Positions 9,153 through 18,789 of a stretch of DNA of 46,818 bases are shown piece by piece. This DNA is from Rhodobacter sp. (GTDB lineage: Bacteria > Pseudomonadota > Alphaproteobacteria > Rhodobacterales > Rhodobacteraceae): assembly GCA_020250125.1 (NCBI GenBank), contig JADCEL010000008.1, forward strand, positions 1 to 46,818, written 5' to 3'. Each line of letters opens with the position of its first letter. Position 1 is the first letter of the stretch. Below the pieces are notes generated by a model. The model searched no databases. It was not told the DNA's origin and worked only from the letters and a program-made list of their open reading frames with translations. Made by a program: the position numbers and the translations under genes.

Positions 9153-10483
9153 CCGACCTTTACCAGTCACAGCGCGCCATGCGGAACATGCGCCGTGCCG
9201 CCATGCAGCGCGGCGTGATTGCCGTTCTGGATGTGGGCACATCGAAGATCGCCTGCCTGATCCTGCGCTTTGACGGGCCGGACCGTCTGCGCGAGGCGGA
9301 TGGCGTGGGACCGATGGCGGGCCAGTCGGGCTTTCGGGTGATCGGCGCGGCCACCACGCGGTCGCGCGGTGTGCGTTTTGGCGAAATCAGCGTGATGAAC
9401 GAGACCGAACGCGCGATCCGCACCGCAGTTCAGGCGGCGCAGAAGATGGCGAATGTGCGGGTCGATCATGTGATTGTCTGTTTTTCGGGTGCCGAACCGC
9501 GCAGCTACGGTCTGGCCGGAGAGTGGGCGTTGCAGGATTCCGTCGTGACCGAACAGGACGTGGCGCGCGTTCTGTCCGCCTGTGACGTGCCCGATATCGG
9601 GGAGGGCCGCGAGGTGCTGCACGCGCAGCCGGTGAACTTTGCCCTCGATCACCGGTCCGGCCTGGGCGACCCGCGCGGGCAGATCGGCAACCGCCTGGCC
9701 TGCGACATGCACCTTCTGTCGGTCGAAGCTTCGGTCATCCGCAACCTGCTGTACTGCATCAAGCGCTGCGACCTGGAATTGGCCGGCATCGCCTCGTCAG
9801 CCTATGTCGCGGGGGTTTCCTCGCTGGTCGAGGACGAGCAGGAACTGGGGGCGGCCTGCATCGACATGGGGGGCGGGTCCACGGGCCTGTCGATCTTCAT
9901 CAAGAAGCACATGATCTATGCCGATGCGGTGCGCATGGGCGGCGACCATGTGACATCGGACATTTCCAAGGGGCTGGAGGTGCCGGTCGCGGTGGCAGAA
10001 CGCATCAAGACCCGGCACGGCGGCGTCCAGGCGACGGGCATGGATGACCGCGAGATGATCGAAACAGGCGGCGAGTCCGGCGATTGGGAAAAGGACCGCC
10101 GGTCCGTAAGCCGCACCGAACTGATCGGCATCATGCGCCCGCGCGTCGAGGAAATCCTGGAAGAGGTGCGCGTGCGGCTGGATGCGGCGGGCTTTGATTG
10201 CCTGCCAAGCCAGCAGATCGTGCTGACGGGCGGCGCAAGCCAGATTCCGGGGCTTGACGGCCTTGCCGCGCGGATTCTGGGCCAGCGCGTCCGGCTGGGG
10301 CGGCCGCTGCGGGTGCAGGGGCTGCCCCAGGCAACGACGGGTCCGGCCTTTGCCGCCGCAGTCGGCCTGTGCCTGTTTGCGGCCCATCCGCAGGACGAAT
10401 GGTGGGACTTTGACATTCCCAGCGAACGCATCCCCGCACGGTCGCTGAAGCGCGCAATCCGCTGGTTCCGCGACAACTGGTGA
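9149..10483 (+). CDS. ftsA: Cell division protein FtsA
   Basis: 444 residues, actin-like ATPase that tethers FtsZ to the membrane. The phosphate-1 motif LDVGTSK is at 27-33, phosphate-2 is in IDMGGGSTGLSIF, and the adenosine motif is VLTGGASQIPGL. The C-terminal SLKRAIRWFRDNW is an amphipathic membrane-targeting helix. It overlaps ftsQ by four bases and is separated from ftsZ by 199 bases. Confidence 0.95.
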   Translation: MTDLYQSQRAMRNMRRAAMQRGVIAVLDVGTSKIACLILRFDGPDRLREADGVGPMAGQSGFRVIGAATTRSRGVRFGEISVMNETERAIRTAVQAAQKMANVRVDHVIVCFSGAEPRSYGLAGEWALQDSVVTEQDVARVLSACDVPDIGEGREVLHAQPVNFALDHRSGLGDPRGQIGNRLACDMHLLSVEASVIRNLLYCIKRCDLELAGIASSAYVAGVSSLVEDEQELGAACIDMGGGSTGLSIFIKKHMIYADAVRMGGDHVTSDISKGLEVPVAVAERIKTRHGGVQATGMDDREMIETGGESGDWEKDRRSVSRTELIGIMRPRVEEILEEVRVRLDAAGFDCLPSQQIVLTGGASQIPGLDGLAARILGQRVRLGRPLRVQGLPQATTGPAFAAAVGLCLFAAHPQDEWWDFDIPSERIPARSLKRAIRWFRDNW

Positions 10484-10566
10484 CACCCCGACCGCAGGCA
10501 CCCGGAAAAAGCCGATGAAGACCCTGAACTTCGGCCCATATTTTATGGACATTGCGCGTTTTTCTC

Positions 10567-10595
10567 GTGACCTCACGCCCATCTGTGGGTAGAAT
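10567..10595 (+). promoter_or_regulatory. Possible ftsZ promoter in the ftsA-ftsZ gap
   Basis: The 199-base gap before ftsZ holds a -35-like GTGACC at 10567-10572 and a TAGAAT hexamer at 10590-10595, 17 bases apart. A GANTC site (GAATC, 10592-10596), the CcrM methylation target in alphaproteobacteria, overlaps the -10. In Caulobacter ftsZ transcription depends on such methylation. That this holds here is inference. Confidence 0.3.
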
Positions 10596-10682
10596 CGGCC
10601 AATTTCGGGGAAAACCCGTGAAGGGCACTGGCAGAAGCGCCCGAAAGTCGCGACCGGGGCAACAGGAACAGGCGGATTTGCA

Positions 10683-12305
10683 ATGCCACTGAACTTTGTG
10701 ATGAATGCGGAAAGGGAAGAGCTGAAGCCCCGGATCACGGTCTTCGGCGTCGGCGGTGCGGGCGGGAATGCCGTCAACAACATGATCGACAAGAACCTTG
10801 AAGGCGTCGAATTCGTCGTTGCCAACACGGACGCGCAGGCGCTGACGCAAAGCCGCGCCAATGCGACGATCCAGATGGGGCTGCGGGTCACCGAAGGTCT
10901 GGGTGCCGGGGCGCGCCCGACCGTGGGGGCCGCCGCCGCCGAAGAATCCATCGAACAGATCGTCGACCATCTGGCGGGGGCGCATATGTGCTTCATCACG
11001 GCCGGAATGGGCGGCGGCACCGGCACCGGGGCTGCGCCGATCATCGCGCAGGCGGCGCGCGAATTGGGCGTGCTGACCGTGGGCGTTGTGACCAAGCCCT
11101 TCCAGTTCGAGGGTGCCAAGCGGATGCGGCAGGCCGAAGAGGGCGTAGAGGCGCTTCAGAGGGTTGTCGATACGCTGATCATCATTCCAAACCAGAACCT
11201 GTTCCGTCTGGCCAACGAAAAAACCACCTTCACCGAAGCCTTCGCGATGGCTGACGATGTGCTGTATCAGGGCGTCAAGGGTGTGACCGACCTGATGGTG
11301 CGCCCCGGCCTGATCAACCTTGATTTCGCCGATGTGCGCGCGGTGATGGACGAGATGGGCAAGGCGATGATGGGGACCGGCGAGGCGCGCGGCGAAGACC
11401 GGGCCGTGCAGGCCGCCGAAAAGGCCATTGCGAACCCGCTGCTGGACGAGATCAGCCTGCATGGTGCCAAGGGCGTTCTGATCAACATCACCGGCGGCTA
11501 TGACCTGACCCTGTTCGAACTGGACGAGGCCGCGAACATCATCCGCGAAAAGGTCGATCCGGATGCGAACATCATCGTCGGATCGACACTGGACACCACC
11601 ATGGAAGGGGCGATCCGCGTGTCGGTGGTGGCAACCGGCATCGATGTCGCTGCGGCGGGCCGCGCCGATGCGCCCGTGCCGCGCCGGTCGATGGCGGCCC
11701 CGCTGCCCCCGGCGCAGCCGGTGCAGCCGCCGGTTGCGGCCCATGCGCCAGACGCGCGCCGGGAGCCGCGCATGAGCCTGCGGCAGGATCAGCGCCTGGC
11801 ACCGCCTGCCGACCCTGGGCCGTCGCTGTTTGACGCCGGAGGCGATGATCGGGCAGAGGAATACTTCGACGGGGCAAGTGGCGAAGATCTGCCGCCGCCC
11901 GCCTACCGCCCGCAAGCGGCACAGGCGGCACCCAAAGCCCGTGCATCTGCCCCGGCCGGACCCGAAAGTGACCCGACCTCCTTTGTCGCCCCCCGCGCGC
12001 GCGGTATCGGACAGCCTTCGCCCGAGGCTCTTGCGCGTTTGCAGGCGGCGGCCAGCAGATCTGCCGTGCGTCCTGCGGCTGCTGGCGGTGCCGCGCCCCA
12101 GGCCCGTGCGGCGGCCGCCCCGAAAGCGGCCGAGAAGCCGCGTTTCGGGATCGGATCGCTGATCAACCGCATGTCCGGCAATTCCGAAGCCGCAGCACCC
12201 GCCCGCCAGAAGCCGCCCGTCAGCGGATATGATGACGAGGCAGAGCCAGGCGCGGATGACGAGCGTATCGAAATTCCCGCGTTCCTGCGGCGCCAAGCCA
12301 ACTGA
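10683..12305 (+). CDS. ftsZ: Tubulin-like GTPase FtsZ with long linker
   Basis: 540 residues, well above the ~380 of E. coli FtsZ. The excess lies in the variable linker, roughly residues 330-525, rich in Ala, Pro, Arg and Asp. The GTPase core has [14 protein letters not shown] at 21-34 and the tubulin signature [10 protein letters not shown] at 110-119. The conserved C-terminal peptide [10 protein letters not shown], which binds FtsA, closes the protein. Long linkers of this kind are usual in Rhodobacterales and Caulobacterales. An intrinsic terminator follows. Confidence 0.97.
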   Translation: MPLNFVMNAEREELKPRITVFGVGGAGGNAVNNMIDKNLEGVEFVVANTDAQALTQSRANATIQMGLRVTEGLGAGARPTVGAAAAEESIEQIVDHLAGAHMCFITAGMGGGTGTGAAPIIAQAARELGVLTVGVVTKPFQFEGAKRMRQAEEGVEALQRVVDTLIIIPNQNLFRLANEKTTFTEAFAMADDVLYQGVKGVTDLMVRPGLINLDFADVRAVMDEMGKAMMGTGEARGEDRAVQAAEKAIANPLLDEISLHGAKGVLINITGGYDLTLFELDEAANIIREKVDPDANIIVGSTLDTTMEGAIRVSVVATGIDVAAAGRADAPVPRRSMAAPLPPAQPVQPPVAAHAPDARREPRMSLRQDQRLAPPADPGPSLFDAGGDDRAEEYFDGASGEDLPPPAYRPQAAQAAPKARASAPAGPESDPTSFVAPRARGIGQPSPEALARLQAAASRSAVRPAAAGGAAPQARAAAAPKAAEKPRFGIGSLINRMSGNSEAAAPARQKPPVSGYDDEAEPGADDERIEIPAFLRRQAN

Positions 12306-12328
12306 TCTGCGGTAACAAATCTGAAACA

Positions 12329-12358
12329 AAGGCCCGGCTTGCCGGGCCTTTTTTCTTT
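12329..12358 (+). terminator. Intrinsic terminator after ftsZ
   Basis: A perfect 10-bp stem, AAGGCCCGGC (12329-12338) with GCCGGGCCTT (12341-12350), separated by a two-base loop and followed by a T-rich run. It lies 24 bases past the ftsZ stop and separates the division operon from lpxC. Confidence 0.9.
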
Positions 12359-12520
12359 CAGGAACAAATATTTAAAGGTGTGGTGGCGGAAAGGTGCCAA
12401 GCACGGCAGCGCATGTTACAGGCCGTCACAAAGAGTGAATTGTGATTGACCGGACCCGTGCTTAGCTGACCGTGGCGAACCTGTGCGGGGCCTTGTCCCG
12501 CATCGCTGTAAGGGAACGAC

Positions 12521-13441
12521 GTGCAACACACGCTGAAATCTCCGGTTGTCTTTACCGGTGTCGGGCTTCACTCGGGTGCCGTGGCGCGCATGGTGGTGAA
12601 TCCGGCTTCGGCTGACTACGGCATCTGGTTCCGGCGGACCGACCTTGTTGGCATTGACCCGCTGGTTCCCGCCCGCTGGGATTGCGTGATTCCGTCACGG
12701 CTTTGCACGCTTCTGGGCAATGCGGCCGGGGCGACCGTCTCTACCGTCGAGCATGTCCTGGCGGCGCTGGCGGGATGTGGCATCCACAATGCGCTGATCG
12801 AGATTGATGCCGGCGAAGTCCCCATTCTGGACGGCAGCGCCGAGCCGTTCGTGAAGGGGTTTCTGGCGCGCGGTCTGCGGGAACAGACCGCCCCGGTCCG
12901 CGCCGTGCGGATTGTGGAATCTGTCGAAGTGCGCGACGGCGATGCGGTGGCCAGGCTTGATCCCTCGGATATGATGGAGATTGATTTCCGTATCGACTTT
13001 GCGGATTCCGTGATCGGGACCCAGGCCAAATCACTGCGCATGGCGAACGGGGCCTTCGTGCGCGAACTGTGCAACAGCCGCACCTTCTGCCGCCAGCAGG
13101 ATGTTGACGCGATGCGTGCGCGCGGCCTGGCTCTGGGCGGCACGCTGGACAATGCCGTGGTGATCGAAGGCGACCGGGTTCTGACACCGGGCGGTCTGCG
13201 CCATGAAGATGAGCCGGTCCGACACAAGATGCTGGATGCGCTGGGGGACCTTTCCCTGGCGGGGGGGCCGATTCTGGGCCGTTACACCGGCATCCGTGCG
13301 GGACATGCGCTGACCAACCGCCTGTTGCGGGCGCTGTTTGCGCGCCCCGAGGCATTCCGGGTGGTGGATTGCGGTGCCCAGGCCGGACGGAAGCTGCCGG
13401 GGGCCGGGGTGGCCTGGCTTGATCTTCCGACACGGGCCTGA
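12521..13441 (+). CDS. lpxC: UDP-3-O-acyl-N-acetylglucosamine deacetylase
   Basis: 306 residues with a GTG start at 12521. LpxC catalyses the committed step of lipid A synthesis and is a zinc deacetylase. The ligand H78 lies in STVEHVLAAL, and H235 and D239 lie in RHKMLDALGDL. The catalytic-base region DAGEVPILDGSA is at about 96-107 and the C-terminal GHALTNRLLRAL is conserved. It stands alone between the ftsZ terminator and a probable bamD promoter. Confidence 0.96.
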   Translation: MQHTLKSPVVFTGVGLHSGAVARMVVNPASADYGIWFRRTDLVGIDPLVPARWDCVIPSRLCTLLGNAAGATVSTVEHVLAALAGCGIHNALIEIDAGEVPILDGSAEPFVKGFLARGLREQTAPVRAVRIVESVEVRDGDAVARLDPSDMMEIDFRIDFADSVIGTQAKSLRMANGAFVRELCNSRTFCRQQDVDAMRARGLALGGTLDNAVVIEGDRVLTPGGLRHEDEPVRHKMLDALGDLSLAGGPILGRYTGIRAGHALTNRLLRALFARPEAFRVVDCGAQAGRKLPGAGVAWLDLPTRA

Positions 13442-13480
13442 GCGGGCAGCCACGGCTGTAACACTGCGGCACATGGCATT

Positions 13481-13509
13481 TTGCGCACCCCGAACAACTG
13501 TGCTAGGAC
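13481..13509 (+). promoter_or_regulatory. Possible sigma-70-type promoter upstream of bamD
   Basis: TTGCGC at 13481-13486 and TAGGAC at 13504-13509 are separated by 17 bases and lie 64 bases before the bamD ATG. The spacing is canonical and the -35 is good, but the -10 is weak. Not supported by other evidence. Confidence 0.3.
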
Positions 13510-13572
13510 ACGGCAAAGAAAGCCGGGACGCGCGCCGTTCCGGACAGAACGGATCGGTTGAGGTGAGCGCAG

Positions 13573-14421
13573 ATGACAGGCGGTACTTCCGGGGCGCGCT
13601 GGATAGGTGCGGTTCTGCTTGCCGGTTCGCTTTCCGCCTGCGCAGGCGGCCTTGGTGGCAACAGGGAACCGCCGCTGGAGAATTTCACCCCCGAGGAAAT
13701 CTACAAGCGTGGCGAGTTCGAGCTTGAGAATGACCGCAGGCCCGACCAGGCCATCAGGTATTTCTCGGAAGTGGAGCGGCTTTATCCCTATTCGGAATGG
13801 GCCAAGCGCGCCCTGATCATGCAGGCCTTCGCCAACCACCAGAGCGGGGCCTATGAAGAGGCGCGCGCAGCCGCGCAGCGCTATCTGGACAGCTATCCAA
13901 CCGATGAGGATGCGCCTTATGCCCAGTATCTGCTGGCGCTGTCCTATTACGACCAGATCGACGAGGTCGGACGCGATCAGGGGCTGACCTTTCAGGCGCT
14001 GCAGGGCATGCGCGAGGTGATCGAACTGTATCCCGACAGCGATTATGCGCGTTCGGCGATGCTCAAGTTCGATCTGGCCTATGATCATCTTGCCGGCAAG
14101 GAAATGGAGATCGGCCGCTATTACCTGAAGGGGCAGCATTACGCGGCGGCGATCAACCGGTTCCGCGTGGTGGTGGAGCAGTATCAGACCACGACCCATA
14201 CGCCCGAGGCGCTGATGCGGCTGGTGGAAAGCTATCTGGCCCTGGGTCTGACGGACGAGGCACAGACGGCCGGCGCAATTCTTGGCTACAACTTCCGTTC
14301 CAGCCCGTTCTACGACGATGCCTATCTGCTTCTGACCGGCAAGGGCCTCAGTCCGCAGGCACAGGGCAACAGCTGGCTCAATTCCGTCTACCGCCAGGTT
14401 ATCCGCGGCGAGTGGCTTTAG
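13573..14421 (+). CDS. bamD: Outer membrane assembly lipoprotein BamD (ComL)
   Basis: 282 residues. The N-terminal signal peptide ends in a lipobox LSAC, so Cys23 would be lipidated. The mature protein is a TPR solenoid with the BamD hallmarks FTPEEIYKRGEFEL and FSEVERLYPYSEWAKRA, and later YDHLAGKEMEIGRYYL. It acts in the BAM complex at the inner face of the outer membrane. recN follows after 18 bases, as is common in alphaproteobacteria. Confidence 0.93.
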   Translation: MTGGTSGARWIGAVLLAGSLSACAGGLGGNREPPLENFTPEEIYKRGEFELENDRRPDQAIRYFSEVERLYPYSEWAKRALIMQAFANHQSGAYEEARAAAQRYLDSYPTDEDAPYAQYLLALSYYDQIDEVGRDQGLTFQALQGMREVIELYPDSDYARSAMLKFDLAYDHLAGKEMEIGRYYLKGQHYAAAINRFRVVVEQYQTTTHTPEALMRLVESYLALGLTDEAQTAGAILGYNFRSSPFYDDAYLLLTGKGLSPQAQGNSWLNSVYRQVIRGEWL

Positions 14422-14439
14422 CGCGGCGGGGCGCAGGGA

Positions 14440-16083
14440 ATGCTCCGCGGGCTTCACATCCGCGACATGCTGATCATCGACCGGCTGGACCTTGGGTTCG
14501 AGCCGGGGCTGAATGTGCTGACCGGCGAGACCGGGGCGGGCAAATCGATTCTGCTGGATGCGCTGGGCTTCGTGCTGGGCTGGCGGGGCCGGGCCGAGCT
14601 GGTGCGCGCAGGTGCGGCACAGGGCGAAGTGACCGCCGTCTTCGATCTTTGGCCCGGTCATCCGGCGCGGGCCGTGCTGGACGATGCCGGGATCAAGGCG
14701 CAAGACGAGCTGATCCTGCGCCGGATCACCATGGCCGATGGCCGCAAGACCGCCTTCATCAATGACCGCCGTGCCACGGCAGAGGTGCTGCGCGCCCTGT
14801 CCGATACGCTGGTGGAGCTGCACGGCCAGCAGGATGACCGGGGTCTTCTGAACCCGCGCGGGCACCGCCAGCTGCTGGACAGTTACGCCGGACTGGATCC
14901 TGGGCCGCTGCGCGCGGCCTGGGCGGCGGCGGGGCAGGCGCGGCGGCGGCTGGCCGAAGCCGAAGCGGTCATCGCGGCAGTGCGCGCCGAGGAAGACTAT
15001 ATGCGCCACGCCGTGGCCGAGTTGGACAGGCTCGATCCGCAACCGGGCGAGGACGCCGCGCTTGATGCGCGCCGCCGCCTGATGCAGGGGGCGGAAAAAA
15101 TCCGCCAGGATATCACGCGCGCGCACGCGGCACTGTCAGACGAAGGGGCCGAACGGCTGATGATTGATGCGCAGCGCTGGCTGGATGCGGCGGCCGGCCG
15201 CGCGGGCGGCGCACTGGACAGGCCGCTGGCGGCGCTTGGCCGGGCGCTGACCGAACTGGGCGAGGCACAGGCAGGTGTCGAACGCGCGCTGCGCGGGCTG
15301 GATTTCAACCCCGCCGACCTGGAGGCGGTGGAAGAGCGGCTGTTCGCAATCCGCGCGCTGGCGCGCAAGCACGGCGTGCCTGCCGATGATCTGGGCGGCT
15401 TCGCCGACGGGCTGCGCGCGCGGCTGGCCGCCCTGGACGGGGGGGCCAGGAACCTGGCGGTGATGGGCCGCGCCGTGGCCGAGGCTGACGCAAGCTACGC
15501 CGCCGCAGCCGCTGCGGCAAGTGCCGCCCGGCGCGAGGCGGCGGTGCGGCTGGATGCGGCGATGGCGGGAGAGCTTGCGCCGCTGAAGATGGAGCGTGCC
15601 GTCTTTACCACAGAGGTAACGGCGGGCGAGGCGGGGCCAGAGGGGCAGGATCAGGTGACCTTCGCCGTTGCGACCAATCCGGGCGCGCCCGCCGGGCCGC
15701 TGAACCGCATCGCTTCGGGGGGCGAACTGTCGCGCTTTCTGCTGGCACTGAAGGTGTGCCTGACGCGCGGCAATGCCGGGCTGACACTGATTTTCGACGA
15801 GATCGACCGGGGCGTGGGCGGTGCCACCGCCGATGCCGTGGGCCGCCGGTTGCAGGCGCTGGCCAGCGGCGCGCAGGTGCTGGTGGTGACCCATTCCCCG
15901 CAGGTGGCTGCCCTTGGGGCGCATCACTGGCGGGTTGAAAAGCGGGTGGCGGATGGCATGACCACGTCCACCGTCACGCCGCTTGGCCCGGCGGACCGGG
16001 TGAACGAGATTGCCCGTATGCTGGCGGGCGATACGGTGACAGAGGCCGCGCGTCAGGCGGCACGGGCGCTGCTGGGCGGCTGA
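14440..16083 (+). CDS. recN: DNA repair ATPase RecN
   Basis: 547 residues, an SMC-like protein acting in double-strand break repair. The Walker A loop GETGAGKS is at 29-36, the signature ASGGELSRFLLALK and Walker B LIFDEIDRGVGG are in the C-terminal third, and a long Ala/Arg-rich coiled-coil region (about 150-370) lies between. HGQQDDRGLLNP is the RecN-specific Q-loop region. Its stop abuts the stop of the convergent gene at 16084. Confidence 0.95.
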   Translation: MLRGLHIRDMLIIDRLDLGFEPGLNVLTGETGAGKSILLDALGFVLGWRGRAELVRAGAAQGEVTAVFDLWPGHPARAVLDDAGIKAQDELILRRITMADGRKTAFINDRRATAEVLRALSDTLVELHGQQDDRGLLNPRGHRQLLDSYAGLDPGPLRAAWAAAGQARRRLAEAEAVIAAVRAEEDYMRHAVAELDRLDPQPGEDAALDARRRLMQGAEKIRQDITRAHAALSDEGAERLMIDAQRWLDAAAGRAGGALDRPLAALGRALTELGEAQAGVERALRGLDFNPADLEAVEERLFAIRALARKHGVPADDLGGFADGLRARLAALDGGARNLAVMGRAVAEADASYAAAAAAASAARREAAVRLDAAMAGELAPLKMERAVFTTEVTAGEAGPEGQDQVTFAVATNPGAPAGPLNRIASGGELSRFLLALKVCLTRGNAGLTLIFDEIDRGVGGATADAVGRRLQALASGAQVLVVTHSPQVAALGAHHWRVEKRVADGMTTSTVTPLGPADRVNEIARMLAGDTVTEAARQAARALLGG

Positions 16084-16473
16084 TCAGCCCGACAGGGCCA
16101 CGAAATGCAGCGTCGCCGCCTGCCAGCCTTCGGCACGCGCCAGCAGGACGGCGCTGAGCACTGCACCGACACGCCCTGCATCGCGGCCATCGGCATCCAC
16201 AATACCGCTGAGCACGAAGTGCTGCGTCAGCACGGCCGCGCCGGGGCCAAGCGGGCGCAGCCGCCCCTTGCCGGTCACAAGCCGCGACCGCACAAAGGCC
16301 CCGTCAAGTTCAGCCTGCAGGATTTCCTGAATGCGCGGCCGCCCTTCGCACCACAGGCCGGTGATGGTCAGCATTTCGGCATCCTCACTGCAAAGCGCCG
16401 CAAGGGCTGCGGCATCGCGCCCGCCCCAGGCCAGCACGAAGCTGCGCGAAAAGCCGTCAGGGGAATTCAGCAT
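16084..16473 (-). CDS. SnoaL/NTF2-like domain protein
   Basis: 129 residues with a cone-shaped NTF2-like fold pattern: an N-terminal helix (FSRSFVLAWGGRDAAALAALCSEDAEM), a GRPRIQEIL segment, then beta strands ending in WQAATLHFVAL. Members range from isomerases to ligand-binding proteins, and no catalytic residues can be assigned here. It is convergent with recN, with no bases between the two stops. Confidence 0.65.
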   Translation of the reverse strand: MLNSPDGFSRSFVLAWGGRDAAALAALCSEDAEMLTITGLWCEGRPRIQEILQAELDGAFVRSRLVTGKGRLRPLGPGAAVLTQHFVLSGIVDADGRDAGRVGAVLSAVLLARAEGWQAATLHFVALSG

Positions 16474-16531
16474 CGGTATGGCCCCTGGCCGCTGAAACCC
16501 CTGTCTGACGGGTCAAGACCGCCGGATCGGC

Positions 16532-16873
16532 TCAAAGCTGTTCGACCGTCACTTTGTCGGGGTAAAAGGCCAGGTGGCCCGCGATAGCCTCCATCCCGGC
16601 CTTTGGGGCCTCATAGGACCAGGCGGCATCGCGGATGGTTCCGGATTCCGTGACGATGGAATAGTAGCTTGCCTTGCCCTTCCACGGGCAGGTCGATGTG
16701 GTTGGGCTGGCATCCATCATCGCCATCGCCAGATCGGCGCGCGGAAAGTAGATGACCGGCGGGCGCGAGCCTTCGGTCAGTTCCACGGCATTGCGGCTTT
16801 CGCCCAGAACGGCCCCGCCTGCGCGGACGGTCCAGGTGCCGCCCGGTCTGCGGATGCGGATGTGATCGGCCAT
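16532..16873 (-). CDS. DUF427 family protein
   Basis: 113 residues. It has the DUF427 pattern: VYFPRADL-type segment ([13 protein letters not shown]), then the conserved [12 protein letters not shown] loop and the AWSYEAPK motif, ending in VAFYPDKV-like [14 protein letters not shown] small beta-fold protein of unknown function, widespread in actinobacteria and alphaproteobacteria. Confidence 0.85.
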   Translation of the reverse strand: MADHIRIRRPGGTWTVRAGGAVLGESRNAVELTEGSRPPVIYFPRADLAMAMMDASPTTSTCPWKGKASYYSIVTESGTIRDAAWSYEAPKAGMEAIAGHLAFYPDKVTVEQL

Positions 16874-16927
16874 GGGGTAAATCCTTTTCCTGCTGCGCGG
16901 CCAGACTGCCCCGCGACCGGGGGGATG

Positions 16928-18730
16928 TCAAAGCGGTGCTGCCGCCTGCTCCAGCCAGGCGCGCGCCCCCGCCGGCAGGCGCGGCGACAGTTTGGCCAGC
17001 GTTTCGGCGTGATAGGCGTTCAGCCAGCCCCGCTCGGCAGGGGAAAGGGCTGCTGTCACGATCAGCCGCCGGTCAATCGGGGCGAAGGTCAGCGTTTCAA
17101 AGCAGTACTGTGTGCGGTCATCGCCGCCGGGCAGGGCAGGGGCCGCCTGCACCACGATCAGGTTTTCAATGCGGATGCCGAACTGTCCTTCGCGGTAATA
17201 CCCCGGTTCATTCGACAGGATCATGCCGGGTTCCAGCGGCACCTCGGACATGCGGCTGATCCGCTGCGGCCCCTCATGCACCGAAAGAAAGGCCCCCACG
17301 CCATGCCCGGTGCCATGGTCATAATCCTGCCCCGCCAGCCACAGCGCGGCCCGGGCCAGAGGATCCAGATCACGCCCGGCAAGGCCCCTGGGAAAGCGGG
17401 CGCGGGAAAGGGCGATCATGCCCTGCAGCACGCGGGTAAAGGCCAGGCGGGCCTGATCCCCCGGATCGCCCAGCGCAATGGTGCGGGTGATGTCGGTGGT
17501 GCCATCCACATATTGCCCGCCGCTGTCCACCAGCAAAAGCTCGTCCCTGCCGAGGCGGCGGTTGGTATCTTCGGTCACGCGGTAATGGATAATGGCCCCA
17601 TGCGGTCCGGCCCCGCAGATGGTGTCAAAACTGATGTCATGCAGCGCATTGGTGGCGCGCCGGAACCCTTCCAGCGCCCGGACCACGTCAATTTCGGTCA
17701 GGGTGCCCTTGGGGGCCTCAGTGTCCAGCCAGCACAGGAATTCCACCATCGCCGCCCCGTCGCGCAGATGCGCCTCGCGCGTGGCGGCAATCTCGGCCCC
17801 GGTCTTGCAGGCTTTCGGCAGACGGCAGGGGTCATCGCCCCAGGCAATGGCGATGCCCGCCGCCTCCAGCCGCTGGCGCAGGGCGACGGGGGCAAAGCTG
17901 CGGTCCAGCCGCACCGGGCCGGTCAGGGCATCCAGTGCGGCAGGAAAGGCATCGGGCGGCGCAAGGGCCACCCCGGCACCAAGATGCGCCATTGTTTCGG
18001 CATCGAATTTCGCCGGGTCCGCGAACAGGCTGACACGGGCATCGTCGTGCAGGATGCCGTAACCGTGCAGCACCGGGTTGCGCGGCACATCCGCGCCTCG
18101 GATGTTCAAAAGCCAGCACAGGCTGTCGGGCAGGGTCAGCACCGCCGCGCGCTGGCCTTCGGCGCGCAGCGTGGCGGCAAGGCGGGCACGCTTGGCGGCG
18201 CTGGTTTGCCCCGCAAGGGCGACCGGATGGGCAAAGGCGCGGCCCTTGGGCGGGGCAGGCTGATCCGGCCAGATGGCATCCACCGGGTTCCGGTCCAGGG
18301 GCTTGAGGGTGATGCCGGGTCCGGCCGATTCCGACAGACGGGCGATTTCGTCTTCGCTGTGCAGCCAGGGATCAAAGCCGATGATGCCTTCGGCCAGATG
18401 GTCCCTGATCCAATCCCCGGGTTTGGTTTCCGGCCAGTTCACCGGGGTGAAATGTGCCAGATCGACCTGTGACTTGACCTGCGTACGATAGCGCCCGTCG
18501 ATGAAGACCCCAGCCATATCCGGCAGGACGATGCAGAACCCCGCCGATCCGGTAAATCCGGTCAGCCATTGCAGGCGTTCGTCGCGCGCGGCCACGTATT
18601 CGCCCTGATACGCGTCAGCGCGGGGCACAAGGACGCCGTCAATGCCCAGCCGCGCCAATTCTGCGCGCAACATCGCCAGCCGCGCCGCACCGGCGGCGGG
18701 GTTGGAGGTGGTCTCGAAGGTCTGGAACAT
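16928..18730 (-). CDS. Xaa-Pro aminopeptidase P (M24B)
   Basis: 600 residues, the three-domain cytosolic aminopeptidase P type. Two creatinase-like N-terminal domains precede a C-terminal pita-bread metallopeptidase domain. Metal-binding segments are visible as LLVDSGGQYVDGTTDITRT, GTGHGVGAFLSVHEGP and LSNEPGYY followed by FGIRIEN. It removes N-terminal residues preceding proline. 59 bases separate it from cobT, read in the same direction. Confidence 0.92.
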   Translation of the reverse strand: MFQTFETTSNPAAGAARLAMLRAELARLGIDGVLVPRADAYQGEYVAARDERLQWLTGFTGSAGFCIVLPDMAGVFIDGRYRTQVKSQVDLAHFTPVNWPETKPGDWIRDHLAEGIIGFDPWLHSEDEIARLSESAGPGITLKPLDRNPVDAIWPDQPAPPKGRAFAHPVALAGQTSAAKRARLAATLRAEGQRAAVLTLPDSLCWLLNIRGADVPRNPVLHGYGILHDDARVSLFADPAKFDAETMAHLGAGVALAPPDAFPAALDALTGPVRLDRSFAPVALRQRLEAAGIAIAWGDDPCRLPKACKTGAEIAATREAHLRDGAAMVEFLCWLDTEAPKGTLTEIDVVRALEGFRRATNALHDISFDTICGAGPHGAIIHYRVTEDTNRRLGRDELLLVDSGGQYVDGTTDITRTIALGDPGDQARLAFTRVLQGMIALSRARFPRGLAGRDLDPLARAALWLAGQDYDHGTGHGVGAFLSVHEGPQRISRMSEVPLEPGMILSNEPGYYREGQFGIRIENLIVVQAAPALPGGDDRTQYCFETLTFAPIDRRLIVTAALSPAERGWLNAYHAETLAKLSPRLPAGARAWLEQAAAPL

Positions 18731-18789
18731 CCCTGCAGCCCCGTTTCGGCGATTGTCTTGACATCTGTCCTTGGGATCACCCCAAACCG

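Noticed and set aside
10131..12329. Long minus-strand open frame opposite ftsZ
   Set aside because: Pure antisense of ftsZ and ftsA without recognisable motifs; GC-skew artefact.
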